A stretch of 64,000 bases of DNA from Trichinella spiralis (Eukaryota > Nematoda > Enoplea > Trichinellida > Trichinellidae), in the NCBI GenBank assembly GCA_000181795.3, contig CM012953.1, positions 17,288,573 to 17,352,572 of the forward strand, given 5' to 3'. The notes below the pieces were generated by a model. It was not told the origin of the DNA, made no database searches, and saw only the letters and a list, made by a program, of their open reading frames with translations. Shown piece after piece: positions 24,766-36,859 of this stretch (within the stretch, counting starts at the first letter, position 1; the number at the start of each line of letters is the position of its first letter). The translations under genes and the position numbers were made by a program.

Positions 24766-25519
24766 ACATGAACTGACTTTGAGAAAACTGTACTGATCAA
24801 AATTAGAGGATTGTTTTTGCCAAACACTGCATATATTTATAATTTTACATAATCCATGAAGATGAAAAATAAATGTAATTACTTGAAGAATGCAATAAAT
24901 GACTGACTAGCTCGATAACTTTTGTTAATTTTTATTGCTTATAAACGTGATTATGCATTTTAACAAAGTGACAAAAGACTGTTATTTACTTGGAAAAATG
25001 TTAATGTTTAGAAAATGAAAATTTATGCAATGCAAAATGCTCAACTAAATGAACAAACCTTTCGTGGTAAAAATAAATATAGTACATTTGCTTGGTCATT
25101 TGAAAAATTAAAGATTTAGCAGATAACAATTACACTTTATTTCTTTTATTTTTGACATAATCTTCCTAAATTTATCATTTGTTTATCATTGGAAAAATAT
25201 AAACAGAACATAATACATCTTTTTTATATTAAAAGATAGACACTTTTGGGGCAGTTTAAGTTCAAAAATTTGTTTCAATATTTCATGCTTAATAATTTTA
25301 CAGAAAAAAATGTTTTTAAAAATAATTTAAATTTATTGTCAAAGTATAATTTTTCTCATACAAAGTTTTTTCAATTCTGAAGGCAGTATTATCATTTATG
25401 ATTTGCTAAGTAATTGCTTAGAATTTCATGCATACTTCATTTTTTATTCGGAAATTATTAAATGCGGTAGTTCATTTGTGAATGAGTAAATTTCAAATGC
25501 TACAAAGTGGTGTTGCAAG
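24766..25519. other. 3' flank, no gene seen
   Basis: AT-rich sequence. The AATAAA at 24868-24873 is the likely polyadenylation signal for the Tyr-rich gene. Nothing else recognised. Confidence 0.45.
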
Positions 25520-25523
25520 TTAA

Positions 25524-26767
25524 CCCTTTGATGGATTGTTGGCGTTAAGTATGTTGTTGGATTGTTGGGGTGGGGCCCACCCCACTTTAGAAAAACACGT
25601 GTAAAAAGCTGAAAGTAAGTTAAATTTTTATCAAATTTATTTTATTGGTTAGTTAGAGAAATTCTGTACATGATGGTATCAAAGTATTTCCAATTTTAAT
25701 AATTTTAAAGCCTTTTATTGGCAAAAAATGCGACAAAATTTTGGTTAAAAAATCATCATTTTTCAGTTTTTTTTCTTCGTGTGGACTTAGTTTTGTAAAA
25801 TTTGTGAAACAAATTACAAACTTGAGTAAAGCACGTTATTCTGCACATTTTGATACCAAACTCAGTTCTATAGTCATTTTTTTTGGTTCCGAAAAGATTT
25901 CGTTTATCTAAGCCCTTTCTATAGTTTTAACATAAACATATGGAAAAGTGTTGAGCAGTGTTGAACATCTGCGCAGCTCTTGTCAGCATTGTGATGTTAA
26001 CCTAATATTTCCAAATAAAGGAAGATCAACTGATTTATTACGTCAATTTTGTTGAATTTTTCAGCTAAATGAGACTTAAAATTTATTTCAAATAATGAAA
26101 TTTTAATCAAAATACATAAAAATAAATAAATTATAGATACTGAAATCAAAAAAAAATGTGGGATATCGATTTCCTGCTCAACACTTTTCCATATGTTTAT
26201 GTTAAAACTATAGAAAGGGCTTAGATAAACGAAGTCTTTTCAGAACCAAAAAAATGACTATAGACCTGAGTTTGGTATCAAAATGTGCAGAATAACGTGC
26301 TCTATTCAATAATGTAATTTGTTTCACGAATTTTACAAAATTAAGTCCACGCGAAGAAAAAAACTGAAAAAAGACGATTTTTCAACCAAAATTTTGTCGC
26401 ATTTTTTGCCAATAAAAGGCTTTAAAATTGTTAAAATTGGAAATACTTTGATACCATCATGTACCGAATTTTTTGAACTATCCAATAAAATAAATTTCAT
26501 AAAAGTTGAACATACTCCCAGCTTTTTACACGTGTTTTTCTAAAGTGTGGTGTGGCCTACCCCAACAATCCAACAACGTACCTTTTAAGTTTACGATGTT
26601 CTGTAGACCGAACAAAAGTTCCTGGAACAGTGAAAATTTTTTCAAAATATGTCTTATTGTTTCAAAAGAGATGTCAAATAGCTTCAGACTGTAAAAATGA
26701 AAATTGACAGAATGCGGCGAAAAGAAAACCCCTGGGGTGGGCTCTACCCCAACAATCCATCAAAGGG
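25524..26767. mobile_element. piggyBac-type foldback MITE, 1244 bp
   Basis: The element begins CCCTTTGATGGATTGTTGG and ends with its reverse complement, with TTAA on both sides (25520-25523 and 26768-26771), the piggyBac target site. Beyond the termini, the arms at about 25555-25960 and 26180-26578 are reverse complements of each other for roughly 400 bp, with about 215 bp between them. The right arm has about 180 bp extra next to its terminus, including a second copy of the GGGGTGGG...TACCCC block. No transposase is encoded. A transcript across it would form a long hairpin. Confidence 0.85.
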
Positions 26768-26771
26768 TTAA

Positions 26772-27733
26772 ATGTAAGAATCGTTTTATCAAAAAACTAA
26801 TGCTTAAGCTAGAAATATTATTGTGTTGCATGCTTTAATATTGCACTTAATTGAATAATTTTTTTAATTTAATTATTATTCGATAGTTCATTTGCTTACA
26901 TAATGTGTTTTTAGCAGTACTGCATGAAGATTGGCCCAAAATGAAAATGTTGCTTTTAACACGCAGGCTTGCAGTAATATTATATAAAACTAAATTTTTT
27001 AAAATGCACACAGTCTCAAAATTAGATTCATTTTTTCATATATGTTTTTTTATTTTATGAACAATAATTAAAGCATCTTATTGCAGTTTCCGAAAATAAA
27101 ATTTTATTTTTTATATATAACGTGATGTACAACATAATAATTGATTGTATATAGATAAATATATGCGTTTATGTAAAAGTATCCTTTTTTATGAGATGCT
27201 TTTAGTTTTGATAATAATGACAGAACATAGCATAATAATAGTAATAATAATAATAATAATAATAAATTCAAATTTTAGTTTCAAATGTTGATGGATGTAG
27301 TTTTTATTGAGAATTAAATTGATTTCGCGGTACATTTATAAAAATCACGTCATTTCACATGAAGAAAATATGAAATAGTCTGCAAATGAAAAATAATATT
27401 ATTTATAAAATTAGCTGGCTTTAATTTGAATTCTTATTTAGTCTAAATATTTGTTTGGTAAATTTTACTTCAATCAGAAAAAGGAATTGAAGCAATGCAG
27501 AAGAATCATTATGAGGAACAGTAATTACTTGTCTGCAATTGTAAAGATGGATAATTAAATATGGCGTTGTTTTACATTTTGTCCTTCGTAAAACACCTGT
27601 TAATATAAGAGATGTTACTTGAATGACGTCGTATACTAAGAAATAACACATTAATTAATGCAACTATTACGTAATTAATCTACGTTAACTATATATAAGC
27701 TTTAAAGACAATTAAGTAATTTCAGAATTGAAA
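26772..27733. other. Intergenic with core promoter of next gene
   Basis: AT-rich, with a TAA microsatellite at about 27238-27264. TATATAAG at 27692-27699 sits about 35 bp before the ATG at 27734 and is its likely TATA box. No other gene recognised. Confidence 0.5.
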
Positions 27734-28318
27734 ATGGCTTCGTCAAAGTGCATTTTTATCTTTTTGCATGTTTTTTTCTTCCTTTCACTTCAAGAAACAA
27801 ATGGCTTGAAATCTGCATTGAAGAAATCTGGCTCTAATCAAGGACGCCATGTAGTATTTAATCCTGACACCAAAGTAGCTGTTATACCAGATAAGATCGA
27901 CGCGGAGTTTGTTGCACCTGTAGAGAGCATCCTCGAAGTACACAAAGAACAATTGAAGCCAGGTGAAGATGATTCCATTTATCTAAAACGAAAACCATCA
28001 TTTGATCATATGGGAATGCAACCGAATTATGATGCTCAGGGATATTATGTGCCAATACCGCAACCATACCGAATGCCGAAAGAAATGCAACAACCATATC
28101 CAGATGTACATCGAAGTGATATGATTCCTCAATACACGAGAAGTGGAGAAGATCCCACAAGTGGAGAAAATTACAGAAGTAGTGGTTCTTATCAAGACCA
28201 TCATCAGGCATATCGGAAGAAATATATAAATATGAAGGATTATTATAAAAGTGTAGAAGATTTAGCAGCTAAAGCAATTGAACGTAGCGAAAAACGAATG
28301 GCATATTATGCTTCATAA
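27734..28318 (+). CDS. Secreted protein sharing a motif with the Tyr-rich gene
   Basis: Single exon. The ATG at 27734 gives 194 residues. Residues 1-24 are a signal peptide (CIFIFLHVFFFLSLQETNG). Residues 25-70 read LKSALKKSG, then RHVVFNPDTKVAVIPDK, then AEF and VESILE. This lines up with RVSFSSAVKMANIPDK, NEF and KESITE of the protein at 23986, so the two share an N-terminal module. The rest is rich in Tyr, Pro, Gln and Met (YYVPIPQPYRMP) and then charged. No cysteines in the mature part. AATAAA lies at 28323-28328, only a few bases past the stop, so the 3' UTR is very short. Function unknown. Confidence 0.82.
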   Translation: MASSKCIFIFLHVFFFLSLQETNGLKSALKKSGSNQGRHVVFNPDTKVAVIPDKIDAEFVAPVESILEVHKEQLKPGEDDSIYLKRKPSFDHMGMQPNYDAQGYYVPIPQPYRMPKEMQQPYPDVHRSDMIPQYTRSGEDPTSGENYRSSGSYQDHHQAYRKKYINMKDYYKSVEDLAAKAIERSEKRMAYYAS

Positions 28319-30396
28319 TATAAATAAAGTTTGAACTGATTATGCTCTTGACTCTCCATGTCCAACAAAAAATAAAAACTTTTTCTTTGTTGGAGCATTT
28401 TAAAATAAATGCTTGTAAATCATATATTATTATTATTAATATTCTAAAATTGAATTCATAGAAATACAAACTAAAAATCATTCGCTACTATTAACATGTG
28501 CAAACTGTTGCAATTTTTTTGTCATTTTTTTAAAATGATGTTAAGAAGAATGACATTTTGCAAAGCGTTTCAACAAATAATGCTTGAAAATGAATATTAT
28601 TCAGTATGTAATGTTATTTTGTAACATTTCAGTTACTTTTGTGTTAAAAAGCTTGCTTTATTTATTGATATATGAACTGACGTATTTATTGTGTAGACGT
28701 TTATTCAGTTATTTAAATAAAAATTCATCACAATAAAACATACAGTGTTTTCGTATAAATATCTTTATTTTGTAATAGGTGACATATGGCATGTAAATGT
28801 AATGTTTTTTAAAAATACTTTTTCGATCTTTTAAACTGAGGGAATGAAAACAGTAATTCAATAAAATAAAGTGTTCTATGCAATAAAAGAAGAATGTTAA
28901 ATCAGTGATTTTTCTTTTGCCATCTAAGATGTATAAAGTTGTTCATATGGTTTATATATCATTGTTGCTAAGTTTAAACATATATGCAATAAAATAATTT
29001 CAATACCAGTAACAAAAAGAAATAGAAATACATTATGATGGTCAGTAAACTTCTTACAATAAAAACTCATATTATTGCAACCAGTGAAGTTTTTAGTCAA
29101 AATTTATTGTTTTATTTCTTGAAATTAACTAAAAAGACCTTTGTTTTCTTTTTCTAAATGATAATATTATAATAAAAAGAAATGCATATTTAAAAATCAT
29201 TAAAACTATAAGTTTATAACTGCACAAAAGACAGGGCACTGAACGGGAAACGAATTTGAATCAAAAATAATTGCGCAAAACGAAATTCCTATAAAATTTG
29301 AATGAAATTATGACATTAAGAATAACTTTTCAAAGATACAAAATAAATTTTTTACACATTTTGATTAAAAAAATTAATTTCAGGAAAACATGCGAATTGA
29401 AACTAACAGAATGACAAAATTATCCACAACTGTTGTTTATGAAGGTAAGCTTGATTGCAGAATTCAGTTAACGTATACGAATGGAGCCTCTTCTGCTATA
29501 TATTATCAAAACACACAAACATACACACACAGTACGAGCAAAATTAAGCAAAACAAAACACGACAGACCGTTAACACGTTCATTTCTCAATCTGTTACGA
29601 ATTTACATACAGTAGCGATGTAAATGTAATGAAGTACGGCATATTTCTCTCTTTCATTATAGAAAGAAATTCTGCTATTCAAACAATGCACTCCAGCAGC
29701 ATCATACATACATGTATATTTATTTATATACAGAAATGTTAAACATTTAGAAAACTATTTAGAGATAATTAATTTTCAACTTTTATTAACTTCTGAAAAT
29801 AATTATAAGTAATTTTCCCTTTTAACCAATTACGAGTTATTATTCTCACTGTCAATATATTTAAAGTATGCAAAACTGCAACTTATTTGTGTTTTTTTAA
29901 ATAACGGTTCAACTAATAATTATAAATTTTATCATATTGTTTGACTGAAATTACTTCTTTTCACTTTATCCGTGAATAAGTTTTGTTATCAATTAACAAA
30001 ACATTTCACAAATAAATTATTTGAAAATTACAAAATTGATACAAAAATAACCGTTAATCTTTAATGATCTTTGACAAACGTTTATATACAACTTCATAAA
30101 TAATATTTATCTATATTCTGAATATATTTCACTTACCACTATCGGTCCGTTGCAGAAAAAAGAGCGTTCCAACATCCGGTAAACATCGGTTCCAACAAAA
30201 GTCAGAATATATACAACAAAATTTATTTGAAATTTTTATGAAAATGTCAACATACTTTATTATTCATATTAATCGTCGTGATGATAGACCAGCCTTTAAT
30301 TTCTCACCCTCACATTTCTTTGTGATGAAACTATCGAGCGTTAACTGTCTCTCTCTTTACGTTTTCTCTCATGTAGAATTTCTTGATAAAAAGATA
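28319..30396. other. AT-rich intergenic, one exon-like piece
   Basis: Mostly low-complexity AT. At 29384-29443 a TTTCAG acceptor and a GGTAAGC donor enclose a 60-nt open segment with an ATG (starting MRIETNRM); no partner exon could be found. Nothing else recognised. Confidence 0.4.
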
Positions 30397-30752
30397 TCAT
30401 CTTAAGAACATCTGGTCTTGCTTTGGAACTTCGCTCACATCAGGATCCTGTCCTATGAGCTGGTTCATGATTTGTGTAACGTTGGTGATGCTGTTCTTGG
30501 GGAATTCTGCCGTTACAGTTTTCAAAGGTATATCCTCTTTTGAATCAACAACTGTTGGCGTTTATTATTAGTACATAGCTCTGTTAGTTGTTTCAAGTCA
30601 TCATTGCTAAATTCCTCGTTGTGACATAAATACCCAAAATGCACACTAAAAGTGCCCACCAAAAATATACGAACGAATATATGAAATCTAACAGAATCAA
30701 ACCCAGGTACCGTAAATGATTGATAGAATGCACGAAGTAACTCAAGCAACAT
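30397..30752 (-). pseudogene. Small secreted-type protein gene with a one-base frameshift
   Basis: On the minus strand an ATG frame runs 30752 to about 30570 (hydrophobic HIFVRIFLVGTFSVHFGYLC, then HNEEFSNDDLKQLTELC). The protein-like sequence continues in another frame (VVDSKEDIPLKTVTAEF, ITNVTQIMNQLIG, DPDVSEVPKQ) to a TGA at 30397-30399. The switch falls in an AATAATAAACG run. A splice there would need an intron of 23 nt, too short to be likely. It is thus a disabled gene or a sequencing indel. A C-terminal NVT is a possible glycosylation site. Family not recognised. Confidence 0.45.
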
Positions 30753-33700
30753 GATATAATAAAATCATTTCATTGCTGTTAAAAATATTTAGCTTAATTT
30801 GTCGCTTTAAGAAAAAAACGAGTCACGTAACATGCCAAAAACAGCGTTAAGTGGGGTGTTCCTATAAAAAGTTACAATTTTTTACTACCAACTGCTTGTT
30901 TATTTAACAGCCATCAGATGAAATATTGGGAAAAAAATGGGGAGCAAATCTCGCAAAGGTAGGCGATCTTTGCTGTTGTGCTTGTCTGACAATTCTCCAT
31001 CCTTGTGAAGGGGAGTGCTAACTAGCTCTCCTTTCATTCCGCACAGTAATAACTTCCTTAAGGAATTTATATAAATGGCGTTAAATGAACGTAAATGAAA
31101 ATTTGGGTTTTAATATAATTAAATTTAAAACTTTTACGACAAAATATTAGTTAAAAATAAATTTACAATAAATATTAAAAGTGAAAATAATTCAATAAAT
31201 GCCTGACTGCATGTTTCTTATAAGTTTAGTTTAGAAAATTGTCCAAAAAACTATTGCTGAAGTGCACTACTTTTGCATTTTAAAAAGTACTAGTTTGTAA
31301 AGTTTTCTGCTTCGGTTTTAGTAGCTTTAATACATAATTTACTGGGAAATTTATGATTTATATTTCAGGACAGCTTTTGCTCGTATTGTTTTCTGAGTAA
31401 CCAAAATTTATTGATCTTATTCTTTGATTGGCTCAAAATGATCTTCGTTTGATTTGTTTGAATGAAGATTCTATTTATTGGTGCATACAGGTCAGCATTT
31501 TATTAGCTAAAAATAACTATTTGTGAATGGCTGCAATGTATAATGTTTCATTGGTCAAAATATTCCTTTTTTGAATTTTGTGTAAATTTAAAACAATTGT
31601 TTTGAACATTTTTCAATTTATGTAAAGTTCACGAATATTTCATTTTATAAAATTTAATCATGTATGAAAATTGCTTTGAATTCATATTTTTTCAATAGCT
31701 GATTTGTTTTGCAATGTAAAAATGTCCATAATCAGTATAAGAGAAGTTTTCTTACATTATATTTTGTATTTGAGTATGCAAAATTTAGGGATATCAGCCA
31801 TTTTAAACATAATGCAAGGAAATTAAAGACACTTTACCGTTGTGACTTTAAATGTTGAACCTGCACTTGATCATCTGCGTTAACTTTTGTTTGTTAAAAA
31901 TTTAGCTGTATCCACTGCCCAAGAAAAGCTACACTTATGCCATCGAAATGAATCTCATTTCCAGGAAAACATTTGTAAAATTTGGTATTAAATTAAATTA
32001 AATTAATAAAATAGTTTATTAAACTAATACAGTAATAAATCATATCGAAAAAGATAAGTGATAAGAAAGGAAAGGAGAGAAAATATTCTAATAAAACACA
32101 AATTTCGCTAACGACCTGATGCTATTGAAGAAGTCGCATCACGTGCATAGAAACACTATTTAAAAAGCAAATGAAATATGACAGAACGAGGATAAAGATG
32201 TTGTAAACATTATCTCTACCAAAACATTTTACGTTGACGTTTTGCTTTTTCAGCTTTTAATGCTATTCAAGTTTTATTATCGTTGAACATTCCAAATATC
32301 CTTGAGATTTTAACAGTTGGAATTAGCAAATTATCGTGTCAGATTTTTTGTTTTAAAAAGCTAGATGTTATTTAACAATTGCTAGGCTCAATATTTTCAC
32401 AAGATTTACCGGAAAGAATGGTAAGAATTATTTTTTTGCAAATCAGTGTGATGTTGATAAGCAAGAGAAAAAAAATGTTTCATGCTCAGTTGCCAGAGAA
32501 CAACTGCTATCATATCAAAATTTGCTAACCAATTCAATCAGAATATTTTATTCTAAATTTCAGTAAGGTTGCTTTTCCAATTAAAACAATATAATTGATG
32601 AAAAGCAGCATTCAGCTTACAATAGCTAAAAACAAATTGCTCACATTTTCCGAAGATTCCAAATTAAAAAAACTGATTCAGAATCATTCATCAATCAATC
32701 AATTCCATCTTTAAAAATGGCATGTCTTGAAAGTAACATTGAAATGAATAAAATAAATATAAAGTGAACAACATTTTGACGTTTGTTTCGTTATTTTTCA
32801 ATGCTGCAGAAAACATTTTCACCAAAACAATTCTAATGGGAACATGATATCTCAAACTACTTTTTTCTATAATTACTGATCATTTGAAATAAATTTGAAA
32901 ATAAATTCAAGTTTAAATTGAGTAACATATAAACAAAAATTTTGAAATTTTTTAAAATAAAAATTGAATTTTCTCATCATAAAAGGAATTGAGGTACCTC
33001 ATTAATGTGGTGCACAAATACAAATTTAATTTACGCATCAAGGACTACGGCAAAACTTTAAAACTTTTTCATTGTTCACTGTGTTTCGTAGTTTGTAAAG
33101 GTTAGCTTCAGTTTTATAAAATTGATCAGAAAAAAATCAGTCACTGAAAGCTTACATTTTAAACTCCTTCTTGCAACAAATCGTGATAATTACCAAAAAT
33201 AAAAAATATGAATTATATTATTTTTTTCACTTGAAACATTCTTTCGATGATGTTCATATTTTGTTTCTATCATCTTCAATGTACATAAGGAGGTAGAAAA
33301 GAAACATTTGCTCAATCGCCCATCAGCTATTAATTGATATTATGGATATTTAATGAAATGCAGGTATGCCGTATCTTATAGTTGGCATGAGCAAACATTT
33401 TTGTCAAAAACTGGATGTTCAAATTTTATACGCTGTTAGAAAATTTCAGTTTTACATACATATATGTAATTAAATTTCATTTTTATGAAGTGAGAAATAA
33501 TTTTTTATAAACATTCTTTGTTTTTTAATTTGCAACTTGAGAAAGCAGTTTTGCAGTGAATTTATTTATTTATTTATTTATTTATCATGTCGTTATAATT
33601 GCTTTTAATATAAATAATGAGTTTTCCATTTATAATAATTGCATGAAATGTTTGAAACGACTTTCTTTTAAAGTGATTAGGCATTTGAGCCTTTACCTTT

Positions 33701-33755
33701 CTGTATCCTTGAATTATTTATTTTACTGTAAAACTTTGGAAATTTATTATTCAAA
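30753..33755. other. 3-kb AT-rich region, no gene seen
   Basis: No coding segment, RNA gene or repeat could be recognised on either strand apart from homopolymer tracts. A TTTA microsatellite occurs at about 33558-33585. Confidence 0.5.
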
Positions 33756-36000
33756 ATGCATTTCAACTGTGATATTCGCTTTCTCATACAGTGCATTTTG
33801 TTTTTGTTTTTACTCTTCATTGCTGCATCTTCTGTTGATGATGATTTGCAATCAGTAGCAACTGATGATGAAAGTTTTAAACTGCATCTTGTTCAAGCGG
33901 TAAATTTTAAATAAGCTTGTGTGTGTGTGTGTTTGTGTTTATATTTGACTTAGTGTAAACTACTTATGCAGATTTGGAGACATGGTGATAGAACGCCCGC
34001 TTTAAATTTCTCACTTAATCCAGATGATATTGCTTCATGGGCTGAAGGTCCTGATGGAGAACTGACCAAGGTTAGCGGTAATTTTCATCATTTCATTAAT
34101 TTCATATCTGCTTTTTTTCAGTTGGGAATTTTGCAACAGTTTAGACTTGGAGAATATTTAAGAAATCGTTACCAAGACTTTTTGCCGAACCATTACTCTT
34201 CAAATCTAGTAATACTGAAATTACTATTACAATTTCTATTCTACTTTGTTTGAACTGATTTTATTTCTGCTCCAATTTTTTGTTTCGTGCATACTATACA
34301 TGCTGTTATGCAAAAGTGGTTTCGTTATCAAATTTTTAAATAGGTAAAATATATTTACATGCATGCGTTGTGCTATTTACAATTATCACATTTTACAATA
34401 ATGTGATTTAAATAAATACTAATATCTTTTGAATTTATTCAATTCAATTCAATTCAATTCAACTCTGCTTACATTTGCATGATTATTATGGCTATATTAT
34501 GCAATGAAAATGCTTTCTTTATTTTATTTTAATTCATATGCTTTTTTGAATGATTTTTAAATAGAAATATTTGTTGACTGACTTTCAATTTAATGTATTG
34601 GTAATTTTAGATTTATGTTCGTTCAACAGATTACAATAGAACAATAATGAGTGCTCTTGCTAACCTGGCGGGTCTGTTTCAACCATCTGCTGAAGAGAAA
34701 TGGAATGAAAATTTACCATGGCAGCCCATACCAGTTCATTCAGTTCCAAAAAATATGGATTATGTACATGTAATAAGATTGAAAAATGATGCAATATTCG
34801 AGTGGTTTATTTTCAGGTTTTAAATATGGAAGCGGATTGTCCTTTAGCAAAAAAAGCACAAGAAAATATCTGGCAGTCGGCTGAAGTTTTAGCAATAATG
34901 AAAGAAAATCAACAATTTATTGATTTTTTAAAGAACAAAACAGGTTTAGAATTTCTTACGTTACATGATATGGTGCGCGTGTTCGATCCAATTAATTGTG
35001 CAGTAAGTAGAGTTATTTAATTTTAATTTTTGTGTATTTTTTTTAATTGGTATTTTTAGAAAATTCACAGTAATCATCATGTTATACCTGATTGGGTTAC
35101 CGAAGAAATTTTTGAAAAAATCCATACCTTATTCAATATTTCTACAACATTTTGGATGAGTACTCCAGAAGTAAAAAAATTTCGTGGTAGTAAGTATTTT
35201 CAGCAGTTTTTTGTTTAACATTATTTTAAGCACGTTTCTTAGCCTTCATTTTAAAATAATCTAAAGTGTGAATGAAAAAAATAAACCGTTTCTTTTTATA
35301 AATCCATTTGCAAAAATATCAATAACGTTTGTTGTGCTTATTAAATTTCTAAGCATAAAATTTATTGTAATTGAAAATTATTTAAGACAAAATTGAGATG
35401 GAAGTAAATTATTATAAATTGCTCTTTTTTGAGGTTATCTAATTTGGGAAATTGTCGATCGAATGAAAGCAAAATCATCTGGAATGGAAAAACACTTGAA
35501 ATTTTATGCATATTCTGCTGTACTGAGGTGATCATTGTTTAAGAATTTGTTTAATCAAAATGCATTTTGTAGCATGATCTTACTTTGATCGCTTTTCTCA
35601 ATCATCTCGAGGTTTATTCAAAATCGATGTTTCCCACATATTGTAGCATCATTTTGATTGAACTTTTGGAGAAAGATGGGCAATATTTTGTTCAAGTGAG
35701 CTTTTAAACATTGTTTTGCAAATTCGCAAACAACATAATCATTTCATAATTGTTGTAATGATATGGTTTGTAAATGCAACCCTTCTATCGATTAACTAAC
35801 TAAAATTTATTTCGTTTTTTAAACTTTCCAAACTTCTTAAAATAATTTCTTCTTATTTTTAGTTATTTTACAAAAATGGCAGCACCAAGTTAGAGCCGCT
35901 GGAGTTGAATTTCTGCAAATCACCATGTTCTTTGTTCGATTTTGAGCAGAAATTTTCTGGCATTTATATTTCTGATTGGAAGGATGCTTGCAAACTGTAA
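33756..36000 (+). CDS. Histidine acid phosphatase, soluble paralog, 9 exons
   Basis: Exons 33756-33899, 33972-34070, 34122-34208, 34611-34763, 34817-35002, 35060-35189, 35434-35519, 35573-35695, 35863-36000; 1146 nt, 381 residues, all junctions in phase. Signal peptide at residues 1-26 ([17 protein letters not shown]). The catalytic RHGDRTP is at residues 51-57, with His52 the phosphorylated nucleophile, and the proton-donor HD is at 296-297. Several NxS/T sites. The C-terminus (SDWKDACKL) has no membrane segment, so it should be secreted or lumenal. Histidine acid phosphatases hydrolyse phosphate monoesters at low pH. The paralog at 38859 has exons 3-8 of identical length. Confidence 0.93.
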
Positions 36001-36859
36001 TTCGCCCAAATCATAACCCCAATTGTATATATTTAACGAAGTTTATGCAAATTTTGTAATGTATTTGCATAGTTTCACGTTGTTGTGCTTTATAAAGTTG
36101 AAGTTTATATAAAAGCCTGAGATTAAATATAATATGTATAATTTTTATAAGTCAATGATACGTCATGCAGAGATTATACGCTATATTGAAATTTGTTGAT
36201 TAAAGTTATGAAAGTTAACTTCAAGTGAATCTATTCTTACTTGAAAATCAATTAATACAGTATACAGTATTCTGTAAAAAATTTACTTGGTTAAACGGAT
36301 TTCTGTTTTTTTAACAAATTTTCCTTTTTTGCTAGCATTAATGTGAACGTTGCGATGATCTTTTTGTTATAAAGAAATATATCATGTAAGTTTTTGCAGT
36401 GTTTTTTTTTTGACTGCTTTTATTTGGTTTTATTTTCTTGTTTTTTTTTACTAATAATAGGATATCTAGATCAAATTTCTGGTGGTTGTAATTTTCACAA
36501 CTAAAAAATACTTTATTTTTATTTGATCGAGAAGATTTCAATGTTTGTAGTAGTTTGTTTTTATGAAAATTTGAAAATTTCGTCACATTTGCAAAAAGCT
36601 GATTTGGTTATTGTGTTGTTTGATTTGATGGTTTGCCTATTTCTTCATAATTATGCATAACTGTATATATATTTTCTGATGAAATTTAGATTCTTTTTTC
36701 ATATTTTTTAAAATCTTTTAATAACTGATTGGTCATTCAATGTTTCTCGTTCTGAATTGAAGTTGATGATAATTTACGTCGAATGAAGCGGTGATTGTGG
36801 TCGTTGTGCGGGTATTTTAGTATTGTAATTTATATATTTCAGTGAGAATTGAAAAAACG
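36001..36859. other. Spacer before RBM42
   Basis: AT-rich 3' flank of the phosphatase. A TATATTTCAG acceptor ends at 36842, 17 bases before the RBM42 ATG, and could be a trans-splice site or the end of a 5'-UTR intron. No other gene. Confidence 0.45.

Noticed and set aside
26319-26694. Two open frames inside the foldback element
   Set aside because: They lie in one arm of the inverted repeat and mirror the other arm; no transposase motif.
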